Assembly (NCBI GenBank): GCA_030068145.1
Contig: JAPJBO010000512.1
Coordinates: 1 to 64,000 of the forward strand
Source of the DNA: Diplonema papillatum
Taxonomy: Eukaryota > Euglenozoa > Diplonemea > Diplonemida > Diplonemidae
Direction: 5' to 3'
Length of the DNA stretch: 64,000 nucleotides
The notes under the pieces: model-generated
Told to the model about the DNA's origin: nothing
Database searches by the model: none
The model's input: the letters and a program-made list of their open reading frames with translations, nothing else
In this document: one piece after another, positions 10,430 through 19,849 of the stretch
Position numbering within the stretch: position 1 is the first letter of the stretch
Layout of the letters: each line of letters begins with the position of its first letter
Made by a program: the position numbers and the translations under genes

Positions 10430-10566
10430 TTTGCAGCCATTATCTCAGCCTAAACGAGCATCCGACCACATATTCTGCATTTCCCGAGCATTTTAGGACC
10501 ACCCAAGTGGTAGGTTTCTGGTTTTGAGCTGCTGGGGGCCCCCCTTTTTTCCGAAAAACAGGGGTC
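10430..10566 (+). repeat. CCGAG repeat (CCR), copy 1
   Basis: About 130 bp with TTTCCCGAGCATT, GGACCACC..AGTGGTAGGTTTC and GGGGCCCCCCTTTTT. It matches 63190-63325. A reverse-oriented, diverged copy lies at about 31100-31210. Confidence 0.7.
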
Positions 10567-10567
10567 C

Positions 10568-10736
10568 TACTCAGGATTTTTGACCTGATGGGTTCGTGTG
10601 TCTTTCGTGTAGGGGTAGACCCGCATGACCTCACGTCTGTTGCTCAGTAGTTCCAGCACTTGGGATCCCTTCGGTTCTTTGTCTGGCAGCTTATGTCGAG
10701 CATTTCCTTCCAAGCTGGCGCTCATGAAAAAATAAA
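10568..10736 (+). repeat. SINE-A copy, 5'-truncated
   Basis: Begins at the CTCAGGATTTTTGACCTG block and ends at a GCGCTCATGAAAAAA tail. Confidence 0.75.
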
Positions 10737-10765
10737 AGAAGAAGAAGAGAGAGAGAGGGAAGAAC

Positions 10766-11118
10766 GTTTTTCCGGAGTTGGGGCTTGCACTGATAAACGA
10801 AGTAACGGACGATCAGCATCAACTGGCCAAAGATGATGAGGCAAACGTTTCTTGTTCTTCGCGTGTACAGGGTACAAACCTCTCTGGGGGGGGTTTCCTG
10901 TATTAGTAGCAGTAGTTATTTAAAGTCTCCGGGTGACCTTCGTCGTTTTGGGAAGATATCCTTTGTGCTCTGAGTGTCGTAAGAGTGGTGGTTACACGAG
11001 GTAAGAGGATCGGTGGGTACCTTGGTTGTTGGTCATTGGTGGTTTCGTTGGCTTCGTTTTTTTTTTCATGTGCAACCGTTGTACCGGAAATGTTCCCGTT
11101 AGTACAGATGTACTAACT
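10766..11118 (+). repeat. CGGAG repeat (CGGR) interrupted by an HP6-b insertion
   Basis: The left half (GGAGTTGGGGCTTGCACTG to TTTCCTGTATTAGCA) and right half (TTTCGTTGGCTTCG to ACAGATGTAC) are contiguous at 39688-39935. Here they are separated by an HP6 type b copy at about 10911-11040. The 39.7-kb copy thus serves as the empty site. Confidence 0.7.
10911..11040 (-). repeat. HP6 repeat, head type b, inserted
   Basis: Carries the CTCCGGGTGACCTTCGTCG tail part, GGGAAGATATCCTTTGTGC and GTGGTGGTTACACGAGG on the plus strand. It is truncated within the 3' hairpin. Confidence 0.7.
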
Positions 11119-11121
11119 AAA

Positions 11122-11416
11122 AATACTCGACGTAGCTGCTTCGACTCCGAATGGAAGGGGGGAAAAATAGAGGTAAGGGGCAAATACAATACAAACACAA
11201 TCTGATTTGTTCTTCGCTTACACCACCGTGTGTTGTTTTCTCACTCAGGACTTTGACCTGTTGTGTTTGTGTGATTTGTCGTGTAGGGGTAGACCCGCAT
11301 GATTTCTCGTCTGTTTAACACGTGGTTCGGTAGTTACAGCACTTGGGATCCCTTCTGTTCTTTGTCGGGCAGCATCGTCGAGCATTTCCTTTCAAGCTGG
11401 GGCTTATGTAAAAAAA
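11122..11416 (+). repeat. SINE-A, full-length copy
   Basis: About 295 bp. Order of conserved blocks: AATACTCGACGTAGCTGCTT, GGAAGGGGGGAAA, AATACAATACAAACACAATC, TTCTTCGCTTACACCACC, TTTGACCTGTTGTGTTTGTG, GTAGGGGTAGACCCGCATGA, AACACGTGGTTCGGTAGTTA, CAGCACTTGGGATCCCTTC, GCATTTCCTTTCAAGCTGG, A tail. More than a dozen copies share the same 5' start and tail, so it is a retroposed short interspersed element. It has no ORF, its partner LINE was not found, and its promoter type is unclear. Confidence 0.85.
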
Positions 11417-11489
11417 CAGCATCGCTGGGAAAGAAAGATCGTCCGAGTGGTTGTTTGATTGCATTCCTTTTTTCTGGGAAAGTGGGCGA

Positions 11490-11602
11490 AGGGAGGTGCT
11501 TGGAATGGATGTGTGTTCAACGCCGCACCGTGCCTTCATCTGCATTATTTTCCGATCCGTTCAAGTCACGGACATAGAAGACGTGCCATCGTCCCGCAGG
11601 GC
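11490..11602. repeat. GCAGAC repeat (GCR), left half, split by MITE-H
   Basis: TGCTTGGAATGG, TTCAACGCCGCAC and CACGGACATA match the uninterrupted copies at 27768-28000 and 57585-57820. The right half resumes at 11897. Confidence 0.75.
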
Positions 11603-11896
11603 CAGGGCTTACGCTCCGTTTTCGGTCTCAGAGAAAACACGTGTGGTCCGCATGTGGACGCTCAAAGGTTCGGGGGGACAAAAAAAAAACAACCTTTTCC
11701 CCCCCCATGCTGCCGGCAAAAACAATAGCGCCACTACTGGACTTCGGGACACTTGGCTGTGCGGCTCAAAATCAACATGTTGTACCTGTGGATCCCCCTC
11801 GTGTGCATCCACACGTGGATGCACACGGGGGGAAAAAATCCCAAAAGAATTAACGTGTGGAAATCCACACGTTCCACACGTGGAGCGTAAGCCCTG
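11603..11896. mobile_element. MITE-H (hAT-like), copy 1, perfect 8-bp TSD
   Basis: 294 bp with TIRs CAGGGCTTACGCTCC / GGAGCGTAAGCCCTG. The flanks are CGCAGGGC at 11595-11602 and CGCAGGGC at 11897-11904, a perfect 8-bp TSD. Removing the element plus one TSD restores the GCR repeat seen intact at 27.8 and 57.6 kb. CAGGG-type ends with an 8-bp TSD are characteristic of hAT-superfamily elements. There is no transposase ORF. The right half is rich in CCACACGTGG-type palindromes. Confidence 0.9.
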
Positions 11897-12000
11897 CGCA
11901 GGGCCTCAGTGTCTGCAGACAGGACAGCGGTGTGAGTCTGCGTCGTCAGACAACTGTTCGTAGCTCGTCAAGATTGCACAGGCGAATCCGTCTCGGGAAA
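11897..12000. repeat. GCR repeat, right half
   Basis: GTGTCTGCAGACAGGAC.GC and CTGTTCGTAGCTCGTCA match the other GCR copies. Confidence 0.7.
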
Positions 12001-12520
12001 GTAAATCTCCGTCGACAGCCGGTGTCTGAGCAACCTGTTGAAAAGAAGCTCGGAGCGTCCACCTATTAACTTGTCACTGCGACTCACTAGAACGTACTGA
12101 AGAAGGAGACTCTTGGTTTATCACGATCTGAGACTTCGGGGGGTGAAGGGGGGGAGGGGCGGTGGTGCTTGTGCTTGCACACCCATGCAAGGAAAGCGGA
12201 AAGAAGAAACAAAAAGAGTCGGCAGCCCGCCGCCGACTCAGGGTGTGCTTACGTCGTTTTTTTCTTCGTTTTTTTTTTTTGTAGTGAAAGCAGGGCTTTA
12301 TACATAAAAAGTCCTCCACGTAACTGTCCATAAGCTCGGAGTTACTAATAATCCCAGTTGCGCACGTGCAGGTGGGTGTTGCTCATGGTAGCGCCACACT
12401 GCAAGAATTGCCATCGCCGCTTTGTAGTCCACCGAGATACTGCAGTACTGCTCGTGTGGTACACTGTAGTAATGTAGTACTACTACTGGCCCCTCATCGA
12501 GTTGTGCCGTTTTTTTTTTT
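12001..12520. other. unassigned sequence
   Basis: Contains poly(T) near 12270 and 12510. No gene recognised. Confidence 0.4.
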
Positions 12521-12638
12521 TCCCGACGACAACTAGTGTCAGACTAGCCTACCCGAAGGCAGTTGATTTCTTTAGGCGAGGTTTCTCTACCGGCGGAAGT
12601 TGTTTGGGTTAGCGTTTTTTTTTTTTTTTTTTTTTTTT
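12521..12638. repeat. T-flanked repeat (TFR), copy 1
   Basis: About 90 bp of CGACGACAACTAGTGTCAGAC, CTACCGGCGGAAGTTGTTTG between poly(T) runs on both sides. Other copies are at 15513, 20896, 24318 and 24404. Confidence 0.7.
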
Positions 12639-13224
12639 TCCTTGCTCGGACTTGGTCCGAGCACCAGACCCACTGAGTGAAAGCTTCCTTTTTTTCTTCT
12701 CGTTTTTCTCGATTTCTTCGTAATTGTTTTTCTCTTCTCGTAATTTCACCTACCTGGACTTGTTCACTACCACGACCTAACGATTTGTGTCAAGAGGACG
12801 CAGACCAACAAATGTCTTTCCGTTGTCACAGGGCAGAGAGAGAAAAAGAAAAGGCACATTCGTGCTGCTGTTTGTTGCTTCTGGGATTCCAACCGGAATG
12901 GCTTCAGCTTAGGGTGCCTCGAACGCGTAAAATTTGCATTCGCAAAGGCTACTGCTAAGTGACAGCGTCCTGGGATTCACGCAGAAGATGCCAGTGCCCT
13001 TTTCTTTTTTTCATAGAGTGGTAGTAGTAGTTGTCGTCTCATCCCCGCAGATACGGGAGCAAAACGGAGCAGTGTTTTGCATTCAAACGATTCACGTGTG
13101 GTGGCAGCAGAAATTGTCAAGCCGTGATGACTTGTGCTTTTCACAAAGGTGGCATCTCAGTGTGGGGTACAGCGGTTTATGGGCCGTCGGCGGAAAATGA
13201 CTGTTGACGCAGTGTCCTGCGCAG
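12639..13224. other. unassigned sequence
   Basis: Short hairpin GCTCGGACttggTCCGAGC near 12645. No gene recognised. Confidence 0.4.
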
Positions 13225-13400
13225 GCTATGGAATGGAACGAATCGCGACGCACGTTTCCATTGCCGCTCTCGGAGGCCAAAAGTTCGGTCACCATGTGTG
13301 TACGGTTAGAGAATCGACCCAAAGTATCAGTGGGTATGCCTGTCACCGAAAACCCAGAATTAATCTGCAGGTGCCCCGTCAGAATAGGGTTGAAACTGAA
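13225..13400. repeat. GGAGG repeat (GGR), copy 1
   Basis: Shares ATGGAATGGAACGA, TTGCCGCTCTCGGAGGCCAA, ATCAGTGGGTATGCC and CCCAGAATTAATC with 25560-25750. Reading frames are not conserved. Confidence 0.65.
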
Positions 13401-13526
13401 AGTTCGCTTGCATTCGCTTTCATGAAACTCTGCCGGGCGGCTGATGAATATTGACACTTCTCTCCTTGTCGTGAGCATAAGTGCACCAAGAAAGCAGTAC
13501 CACCTAGCACCACTGCATGTAGGTAC

Positions 13527-13926
13527 GTACGTAGTACTCCTACTATGCATACGTACTGTGTATACCCATGGTACACGCTACGTGTGTGTATGCATACACT
13601 ACACCGTTAGCAGTACACGGTATGCAGTACGTAGTACTCCTACTATGCATACGTACTGTGTATACCCATGGTACACGCTACGTGTGTGTATGCATACACT
13701 ACACCGTTAGCAGTACACGGTATGCAGTACGTAGTACTCCTACTATGCATACGTACTGTGTATACCCATGGTACACGCTACGTGTGTGTATGCATACACT
13801 ACACCGTTAGCAGTACACGGTATGCAGTACGTAGTACTCCTACTATGCATACGTACTGTGTATACCCATGGTACACGCTACGTGTGTGTATGCATACACT
13901 ACACCGTTAGCAGTGCACCGTATGCA
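13527..13926. repeat. 100-bp tandem array, 4 copies
   Basis: The unit starts GTACGTAGTACTCC and recurs at 13527, 13627, 13727 and 13827 with no visible difference until the last 15 bases. The unit is dense in palindromes (TATGCATA, CCATGG, GTATGCATAC). Because 100 is not a multiple of 3, the repeated peptide-like ORFs cycle through all frames, which argues against coding. Confidence 0.95.
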
Positions 13927-14081
13927 GCAGGTGTGAAGCACCACAATACCACCTCCTAAGTGGTACACTTGGACGGATATGCAGACGGGCCACTTACCTC
14001 ATCATCCAGATTGTGCCAGAGTATACATGTAGGTAGTCTCCAACACGAATGCACTTGTAGAGTACAGTCTTGCCCAGTCTT
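13927..14081. other. unassigned sequence
   Basis: No feature recognised. Confidence 0.4.
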
Positions 14082-14169
14082 GTGTGTGTTGTTTTCTCAC
14101 TCGGGACTTTGACCTGTTGTGTTTGTGTGTCTTGTCGTGTAGGGGTAGACCCGCATGACCTCACGTCCG
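14082..14169 (+). repeat. SINE-A internal fragment
   Basis: From TGTGTTGTTTTCTCACTC to CCTCACGTCCG, joined directly to the 3' end of an HP6 piece (TTTTTAGAGTGAA). Confidence 0.7.
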
Positions 14170-14189
14170 TTTTTAGAGTGAAGGGTTTT

Positions 14190-14290
14190 TGTGTTTTTCC
14201 GACAACTTTTTTCTCCGGCCCCGGTTTGCAGATTCAGACCGTCGGTATGCATCTGCAGCGTAAAACTAATCCCCCTGGTGGTGACTCGAA
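14190..14290. repeat. hairpin repeat (HPR), copy 1
   Basis: TTTTTCCGACAA, CCCCGGTTTGCAGAT, a hairpin, then AAACTAATCCCCCTG. Matches 61685-61800. Stem TGCAGAT tCAGACC / GGTATG c ATCTGCA is maintained in both. Confidence 0.6.
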
Positions 14291-14329
14291 GCTTTTTTTG
14301 CCGGGAGCAAATTTTTCTAGCGTTTATTG

Positions 14330-14410
14330 TGGTTTAGAGGTTCGGTGTTTTAGGGTCTCCGGTTGACCATTGAGGCTGTGAGGCGGGTGGTATGTGGGTA
14401 GTAGGTATGC
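14330..14410 (-). repeat. HP6-like relic
   Basis: TTTAGGGTCTCCGGTTGACC followed by ATTGAGGCTG.GAG, as at 2325 and 45793. Confidence 0.5.
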
Positions 14411-14736
14411 TTAAATACGGCTAGCCATGTTTGTAAGTGTTGCGACCGACACCAAGAAGAAATTCGCTTTGATTTTTTCCTCAGTTTTTTTTTTTCCCCC
14501 CCGTTTCCCAGGGTTTATTCTAGGAGTCTGGGATTTTCGGTTTTGAATAGGGGGTCCGGCTCCTATTCACTGGCGAAAGACCTTTTTCCCCCCCACGCAG
14601 TGTCGGTGTCAGTTGGTCAAGCTCCGGGGTTGCATGATTACCCAGGGTTCCCCCTTTGGGGAGCCTGTCATCAGCATTAGCCCTGATGTTTTTTTCTTTT
14701 TCTTTTTGTGTCTTAACAAATGCAATTTGTCAAGAA
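14411..14736. other. unassigned sequence
   Basis: Several T and C homopolymers; no gene recognised. Confidence 0.4.
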
Positions 14737-14965
14737 ACCGTACACCGCGAGAGTAGGAAAAGGTAAACAAATGCAATTTGTCGAGAAAACGTACACCGCG
14801 AGAGTAGGAGAAAGTAGAAAGGGAAACTAGAGGTTTCGTTGACTGCACTACCCTGAGCCCAAATCCTGGACGTGATTTCAGGTGACAAATTTGCAATTGA
14901 TCATGATCAGAAAGGTCCTACTTGGGCGGTTCAGTTTCCTCACACATTGCATGTGGCTAAAAAAA
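14737..14965 (+). repeat. CGR repeat, copy 2
   Basis: The 5' 45 bp are duplicated in tandem (14737 and 14784). It ends CATGTGGCTAAAAAAAA. Confidence 0.75.
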
Positions 14966-15062
14966 AAGGTTTTTTTTGCAACGCCCACCTTGGGTGACAG
15001 CCGTGGTACCCTTCAGCTAGACCTGCCAGAACCTGAAAACCTCTTTCGGGTCACTTGCTTTA
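14966..15062. repeat. diverged CAGTG repeat (CGT), 3' part
   Basis: ACGCCCACCTTGGGTGACAG and CCGTGGTACC match 33490-33540. Confidence 0.55.
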
Positions 15063-15069
15063 AAAGGTT

Positions 15070-15125
15070 TTCAGGTAAGCTGCCAACTACTAATTTTTAG
15101 TACCAACAATGCATTGTTAACACAA
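15070..15125 (+). repeat. SLX repeat, 3' part
   Basis: GCTGCCAACTACTAATTTTT, AGTACC and AACAATGCATTGTTAACAC are identical to the 3.9-kb copy. The donor-like head is missing here, though AGGTAAG precedes it. Confidence 0.65.
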
Positions 15126-15512
15126 GGAATTGTCGCCCCTTTAGACCCCTTAGCAGACTCACGTTTGATTCTTGTAGGTCCGTGGGACCACCCTTCCCCT
15201 AGAATAAACCCTTGCTTTATTTTCCCCCCTTGCTGCGGTGGCACCTTCTTCTTAATCGGTTGCAACCTTTTTCCTCGATTTTTAAAGCACATCTTCGTCG
15301 TCGTCCGTGTGCCAGAGAGAGCGAGAGAGAGCAAACTAGGGAAGATCTGATTTCTTTTTGAGATGGTGGCGGTGGTGACGGTGTATGGTGGTAGGCACGA
15401 GCACAATTGCTCAAATAGTACAAAAGAAAACTCGCTACTTTCTAGACTCAGCGCCGAACTGGAAAGACAAATGCCTCTTTTTCTTCTTCTTTTCCTTTTC
15501 TATTTTTTTCCC
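15126..15512. other. unassigned sequence
   Basis: No feature recognised. Confidence 0.4.
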
Positions 15513-15600
15513 CCGACGGCAGTGAGTGTCAAACTAGCCCGAAGGCGGTTGATTCTTTTGGTTTTCTCTGCCGGCGGAAGTTGTTTCGGTCAGCTTTTTC
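15513..15600. repeat. TFR repeat copy
   Basis: GAAGGCGGTTGATTC and GCCGGCGGAAGTTGTTT. Confidence 0.6.
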
Positions 15601-16182
15601 CTCTTTCGTCTCCTGTAACTGTGTGGAAAACGACAAAGTTGAAGCTACATACAACACGATACGCTGATAACCATCACAGGGTTAGTTTCAGGGATAGTTT
15701 CCTGACACGGCCAACACAGCGCGAGATTTTCGGATCATGTGCTGCGTTCGTGCAAAAGAAGTGAACATGCAGACAGGGGGGTTGCTTGTGTTTTCTCAGT
15801 CCCACACCCTTCAAGTCTGGTATGCATCGTTTTACGAAACGTGGCGACAACCACGTTTGTCAATACTAAAGAAGAGACGGTTGCAGCAGCCGTGCCGTGT
15901 TATAACCTATCAACGAGTGACTGCACGCAGGCAGCCCGAGTCTCTGCTGGCGATTGCGCAAGAATTGTGACCTGAGCATTCGGCCCCAGTTGTTGCACTG
16001 GGGCGGGGCTTTGTTTCCGGTGGGAGGTGCGGGAGGGGGTATCTGGGTGGGCAAACAACTATTTTCTTTTTCCTGCGTTACTGTGTTACAGGGTGTGGTG
16101 AACGTCTTTTTGTTTCCCGCGCGTTGGGTTTGAGGGTGTGTACAACTGTGCAGGGGTGGGGGGCGGGGTGAAACAATAGGGG
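15601..16182. other. unassigned sequence
   Basis: Two overlapping plus-strand ORFs near 15737-15975 have no motif. Confidence 0.35.
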
Positions 16183-16296
16183 GGGAAAATCTTAGTTTAA
16201 TGTTTAGGCAGAGCACTGCCTCTCATGCATGGTTGATGCTAGCATCAAGTCTTCTTCGAGGAAGATGTCGTCTGGGAAAGGGATGCAAAATAGAAA
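16183..16296 (+). repeat. TRI repeat, well-preserved copy
   Basis: About 85-110 bp: GGGGGGAAAATCTTAGTTTA, ATGTTTAGGCAG, then three consecutive hairpins. H1 is AGGCAG(agca)CTGCCT, H2 the palindrome TTGATGCTAGCATCAA, and H3 TCTTC(ttcgag)GAAGA. At 50203 H1 reads AGGCAA(tac)TTGCCT, a compensatory pair change. At 42108 H2 keeps TTGAT/ATCAA with a different loop. The structure is therefore likely functional as RNA or single-stranded DNA. It is often followed by GGGATGCAAAATAGAAA. Confidence 0.8.
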
Positions 16297-16504
16297 ATAG
16301 AAAGTTGGGGAGTGTACGGCTCCCAAAGTGGGGAATGAAACCTTGAGGGACTAGCCCCCTGTGTTTTTTCTCACCGCGGTGGTGTGTGCACCTCGTTCTT
16401 TCTTCGTCTCGTGTTTCGCTCTTGAACGCAGACCAATCCAAAGTCAGAGCTCATCAGTGGGTCCTTTGGATGGGGATTTTCAGTCCTGTTCCGGTGCGAG
16501 CACA

Positions 16505-16600
16505 CGGGGGGAAAATCTTAGTTTAATGTTTAGGCAGGACACTGCCTCGCATCCATGTGTGATGCTAGCATCAAGTCTTCGTCGAAGAAAGTGTAAAATA
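16505..16600 (+). repeat. TRI repeat copy
   Basis: All three hairpin positions are present; H1 is AGGCAGgacaCTGCCT. Confidence 0.75.
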
Positions 16601-16630
16601 AAATAGGGGAAAAAGGGTCGCGGGGGGGAG

Positions 16631-16806
16631 GTACGCGTGAGGTCCAGCCTCAGAAGATGGAGTCAAAGAGGGTGTGCACGAGTCACACCCGAAAGGCGGC
16701 TGTGCTACAACCAAAACGCGTGTAAATCCACACCCAAAAATCGGGTGTGGCACCCGCTTTTTGAACCCCCAGCTTTAACACCTCAGCCTCAGAGGCTGGG
16801 ACCCCA
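16631..16806. mobile_element. TIR-C element
   Basis: Left end GTGAGGTCCAGCCTCAGAAG, right end CTCAGCCTCAGAGGCTGGGA..CCACTGTG. The interior holds CGGGTGTG/CACACCCG palindromes. A non-autonomous TIR element; TSD not resolved. Confidence 0.6.
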
Positions 16807-16984
16807 CTGTGTTGGTATCTCGTTTTTTTTGTTTTTGTTCTTGTTTTGTGAACCCGGAATTCTTTTTTTCATAATGAAGTTTTCGACGAATCGTGTCTTG
16901 GGACTCCAGGATTCCGGGGGGACTTTCGGCATATGGGTTCGTTTTTGAGCGGATTTTGGACTCTCTTTCGGGGTAGTTGTTTTC

Positions 16985-17135
16985 CTTTGTCACCTGGCAT
17001 GTCTTGAGTTCGGGATCTCCATGAAGCACGGACATGTAAACTGTAACAACGGCATGATCGTCAGCATGGTGTTGGTTTGCTCATTGCGCAGGCTTACATT
17101 TTTGAAACACGACGCAATGTCTCGAGAAAAAGAAA
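16985..17135 (+). repeat. CACC repeat (CAR), copy 1
   Basis: TGTCTTGAGTT.GGGATCTCC, AGCACGGACATGTAAACTGT and TTGCTCATTGC.CAGGCTTAC end in CAATGTCTCGA plus A-rich sequence. Matches 38638-38792. Confidence 0.7.
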
Positions 17136-17140
17136 AGAAC

Positions 17141-17500
17141 CCGCCGCCTCAGTGCGTGGAGGGGAGACAATACAACTATAAATAGGGTGGTTTTTGCTCT
17201 CGACCTTTTCTGGTCCAGAAAGCATGCACGTACCCCGCTGCGTGGGCACATTCCCGATCGTATCTGGCTTACAAAAATACTCGTCGTAGCTGCTTTGACT
17301 CCGAACGGAAGGGAGGAATAGTTGAGTTGCAGCTCTTGACAAAGATAGATTTTTATTCTTCGCTTTTTCTCACGAACGGGGGGGTCGGTGCTGCTTTTGG
17401 CTTTGTAGGTTCTCCCGACTCCCCGATTCGTGGTTGGCACAAACTCAAGAGGTCTAGTCAACTATTCCCTGCAGTATTGGCATACTTCAAGAAAAATAGA
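17141..17500 (+). repeat. SINE-C with SINE-A-like head
   Basis: 17157-17275 is repeated at 17634-17755 (CTCTCGACCTTTTCTGGTCC, CGTACCCCGCTG). 17274-17320 is a SINE-A head (ATACTCGTCGTAGCTGC). 17345-17500 (TTCTTCGCTTTTTCTCACGA, GGCTTTGTAGGTTCTCCCGA, CTATTCCCTGCAGTATT.GCA, A-rich end) recurs at 36522 and 44763. Confidence 0.7.
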
Positions 17501-17620
17501 CCTCACGTCCGTTCAACACGTGGTTCGGTAGCTACAGCACTTGGGATCCCTTCGGTTCTTTGTCTGGCAGCTATTGTCGAGCATTCCTTCCAAGCTGGCG
17601 CTTACGTAAAAGAAAAGAAA
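17500..17620 (+). repeat. SINE-A, 3' part
   Basis: Starts CCTCACGTCCGTTCAAC and ends GCGCTTACGTAAAAG. Confidence 0.75.
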
Positions 17621-17633
17621 ATCCCGCTCACTG

Positions 17634-17755
17634 CGTGGAGGGGAGACAATCCAACTACAAATAGGGCGGTTTTGCTCTCGACCTTTTCTGGTCCAGAAAG
17701 CATACACGTACCCCGCTGTGGGCACTTTTCCCGATCGTAGCTGGCCTACAAAGCA
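17634..17755 (+). repeat. SINE-C head copy
   Basis: Direct repeat of 17157-17275 with few differences. Confidence 0.7.
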
Positions 17756-18206
17756 AAGTGAAAATACCCTGCTGGTGGTCATCTTCCGACCTTTGCTGGC
17801 CCACAGAACACTGACTTTTTCCCAGCGGTGGTGACACCCTGCTCCGCGGTCTTTTTCTGGCCTCCTCAAGCAATATACCCGCTGAATCACGTTCCGGCAT
17901 TTTTTTTCTTTTTTTTTTTTTTCTTGCGCGCACAGCACCGCGCAGGGAAATTGCTGGGTGGTTCCACTCCCGATCTTTTTGCAGGCCCATGTGGTATGGG
18001 TTTGCAGGCCGATGTACATTGCTGGAGCGCAGCTACAGGGCATGGTGCGCTTGAAGAGGAGGGGCGTGAATCACCTGTCGCTGGAGAGGTGCTGTCCCCG
18101 TGGGTGGGTGTGGGTGCGATTGTTGCTGTTGGTGTTGGTGTTGTTGTCGTTGCTGTTGTTGGGTGCTGTGCTGGGCCTGGGTTCAGCTTTGTTCTGATAT
18201 GCCTAT
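17756..18206. other. unassigned sequence with GTT-rich tract
   Basis: 18115-18170 is an imperfect GTT/GTTGTT simple repeat. No gene recognised. Confidence 0.45.
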
Positions 18207-18457
18207 CATGGGAACGTGTCAGGTAGACTTTGGCGGACAATGGCCGGCACGGGGGGAAAAACTTAGTTTAACGTTTAGGCAGAATACTGCCTCGCATGCA
18301 TGTTTGATGCTAGCATCAAGTCTTCTTCAAAAAAGATGTTGACCCGGGGGGAGTCAGCCGGCTGATGGATGGATGGATGGTTCTTAACAAGATGCCTGGG
18401 GGGTTTTTTCGCTATGCCGGCAAGTGTCCGCCAAAGTCTAACGGACACGTTCCCATG
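18207..18457. mobile_element. TIR-N element, copy 2, with nested TRI
   Basis: Arms: CATGGGAACGTGTCAG, GACTTTGGCGGACAATGGCC mirrored by CCGCCAAAGTC and GACACGTTCCCATG. Between them lie a TRI copy (18250-18338) and the GGATGGATGGATGGTTC stretch (18355-18405), which also occurs at 57530-57590. Confidence 0.7.
18250..18338 (+). repeat. TRI repeat nested in TIR-N
   Basis: H1 AGGCAGaataCTGCCT; H2 TTGATGCTAGCATCAA is intact. Confidence 0.75.
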
Positions 18458-18646
18458 CAGTACATTTTCTTCCCTCCTCCCCTTTTCTTCTTTTTGGCCG
18501 CGGCACCTCAATGATTTCATTTTTTTCTTTCCTCGTTTTTTTTTCGGAAAAGAGGGAGGGGGCCCCACCACATTTTTTCCACTGGGGGATTTCTGCAGAA
18601 GATTCCTCTCCTCCTACCCCCATGCCCCTCGTTGACTGTGAAAAAA

Positions 18647-18772
18647 TTAGTATGGCGCTTCCGTTTGTTTGTGCGCACTAGCGGCTTTTCACCTGATTTG
18701 GTGAGTTGCTTTTAGTACGCTGCCAACTACTAATTTTTAGTACCAACAATGCATTCTTAACACAAAAAAGTC
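18647..18772 (+). repeat. SLX repeat, copy 2
   Basis: The donor-like site here is TTTGGTGAGTT. CTACTAATTTTTAGTACC is identical to copy 1; the palindrome has one change (CATTCTT). Confidence 0.6.
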
Positions 18773-18907
18773 TTGCTCGCTGCTCTAGTGCGGACGCACT
18801 GCGACTTTGCTACACCTGTAGCGGTTTTGCAACGGAGATTTCACCCGTGTCACGCAGTCCCCCCGTATTCTCTAGCGTTTATTGTTCCGTTCGATTGGAA
18901 AAAAAAA

Positions 18908-19136
18908 ATGCTCGAGGGTCTGCCTTGTGCTCATTTCGAAGGAGGCTAGAGGGGGGGAAAACAATACACACACAAGACAAAGTGGGTCTTTTTTGTTGAA
19001 CGCTTACGCCCGCCACTAAACCCAGATTACCTGTGTTTCGTGTGGGCTACAGCACATTTACCTCTATCGATCTATCGCAACTGGCAGTCTCCTCAAGCAT
19101 TTCCTACAAAGCAGGTGCTTATACAAAAAAAAAAAA
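18908..19136 (+). repeat. SINE-B copy 2
   Basis: Ends ATACAAAAAAAAAAAA. Confidence 0.8.
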
Positions 19137-19849
19137 CGCGTCCGGTAAACACATGGCAGAGAGTAGAGCATCTGGCTAAACTTTTACCTTTTCATAGAGA
19201 TGACCACCAATGAAAGGTGTTCCCTGTGCAATCAAAAACAACCGACTAGGAGACGAGGGGGAGAACCCATACTAGTCACGCCCAAAAGGGCACCAGATGC
19301 CGACAGGAAAAGAAAAGAACAAAGGGGGAGTCAAATGGGGGAAGAAAAAGGGGACAAACAAAAGACAAGAGAATTTGTTGCAAATAACCTGTTGTTTGTT
19401 ACAGCTCTTTGGTTGGCAGATTCGGCTTTGTGAAAACAATTAAAAAGAAATATGAAGAAATGCGCAGTTTGGTTGTGAAAAGGACGTCTTTTTTTTTTTT
19501 TTTTTTTTTTCGCTTGTCCGGTGCAAACCGTTTTTGTCGTCGCTGTGTTGCTTTTTTGGTTCTTCTTTTCGTTTTATTTCGTGTTTTTAGAGTGATAGTT
19601 CGCTTTGAAACTTTTTTTTTGCTGAGCTGTTTCTCCAGGCGCAGAACCGGAAAGCCCTTTTTCTGGATTAGTTCGAGGTTGATGACACTCGATTCTGCTG
19701 GTTGTAAGGTGTAACTAAGAGAGAAAGTTCGCTGCGCTGTTTCCTACAAAAGCGGGTGCTTATTTGGTAGCAGTAGGCAACTAGCATGTGTCGTTTGAAC
19801 ATGCAACAATCTGTGACGATGCACCGCACAATTGCGTCGTTCCAGTAAC
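19137..19849. other. unassigned sequence
   Basis: Poly(T) at 19492-19511, an HP6 3' fragment at 19583, and a SINE-B 3' fragment at 19738-19765. ORFs have no motif. Confidence 0.4.

Noticed and set aside
13444..13959. Series of 60-88-codon ORFs with identical peptides
   Set aside because: They are the 100-bp array read in successive frames.
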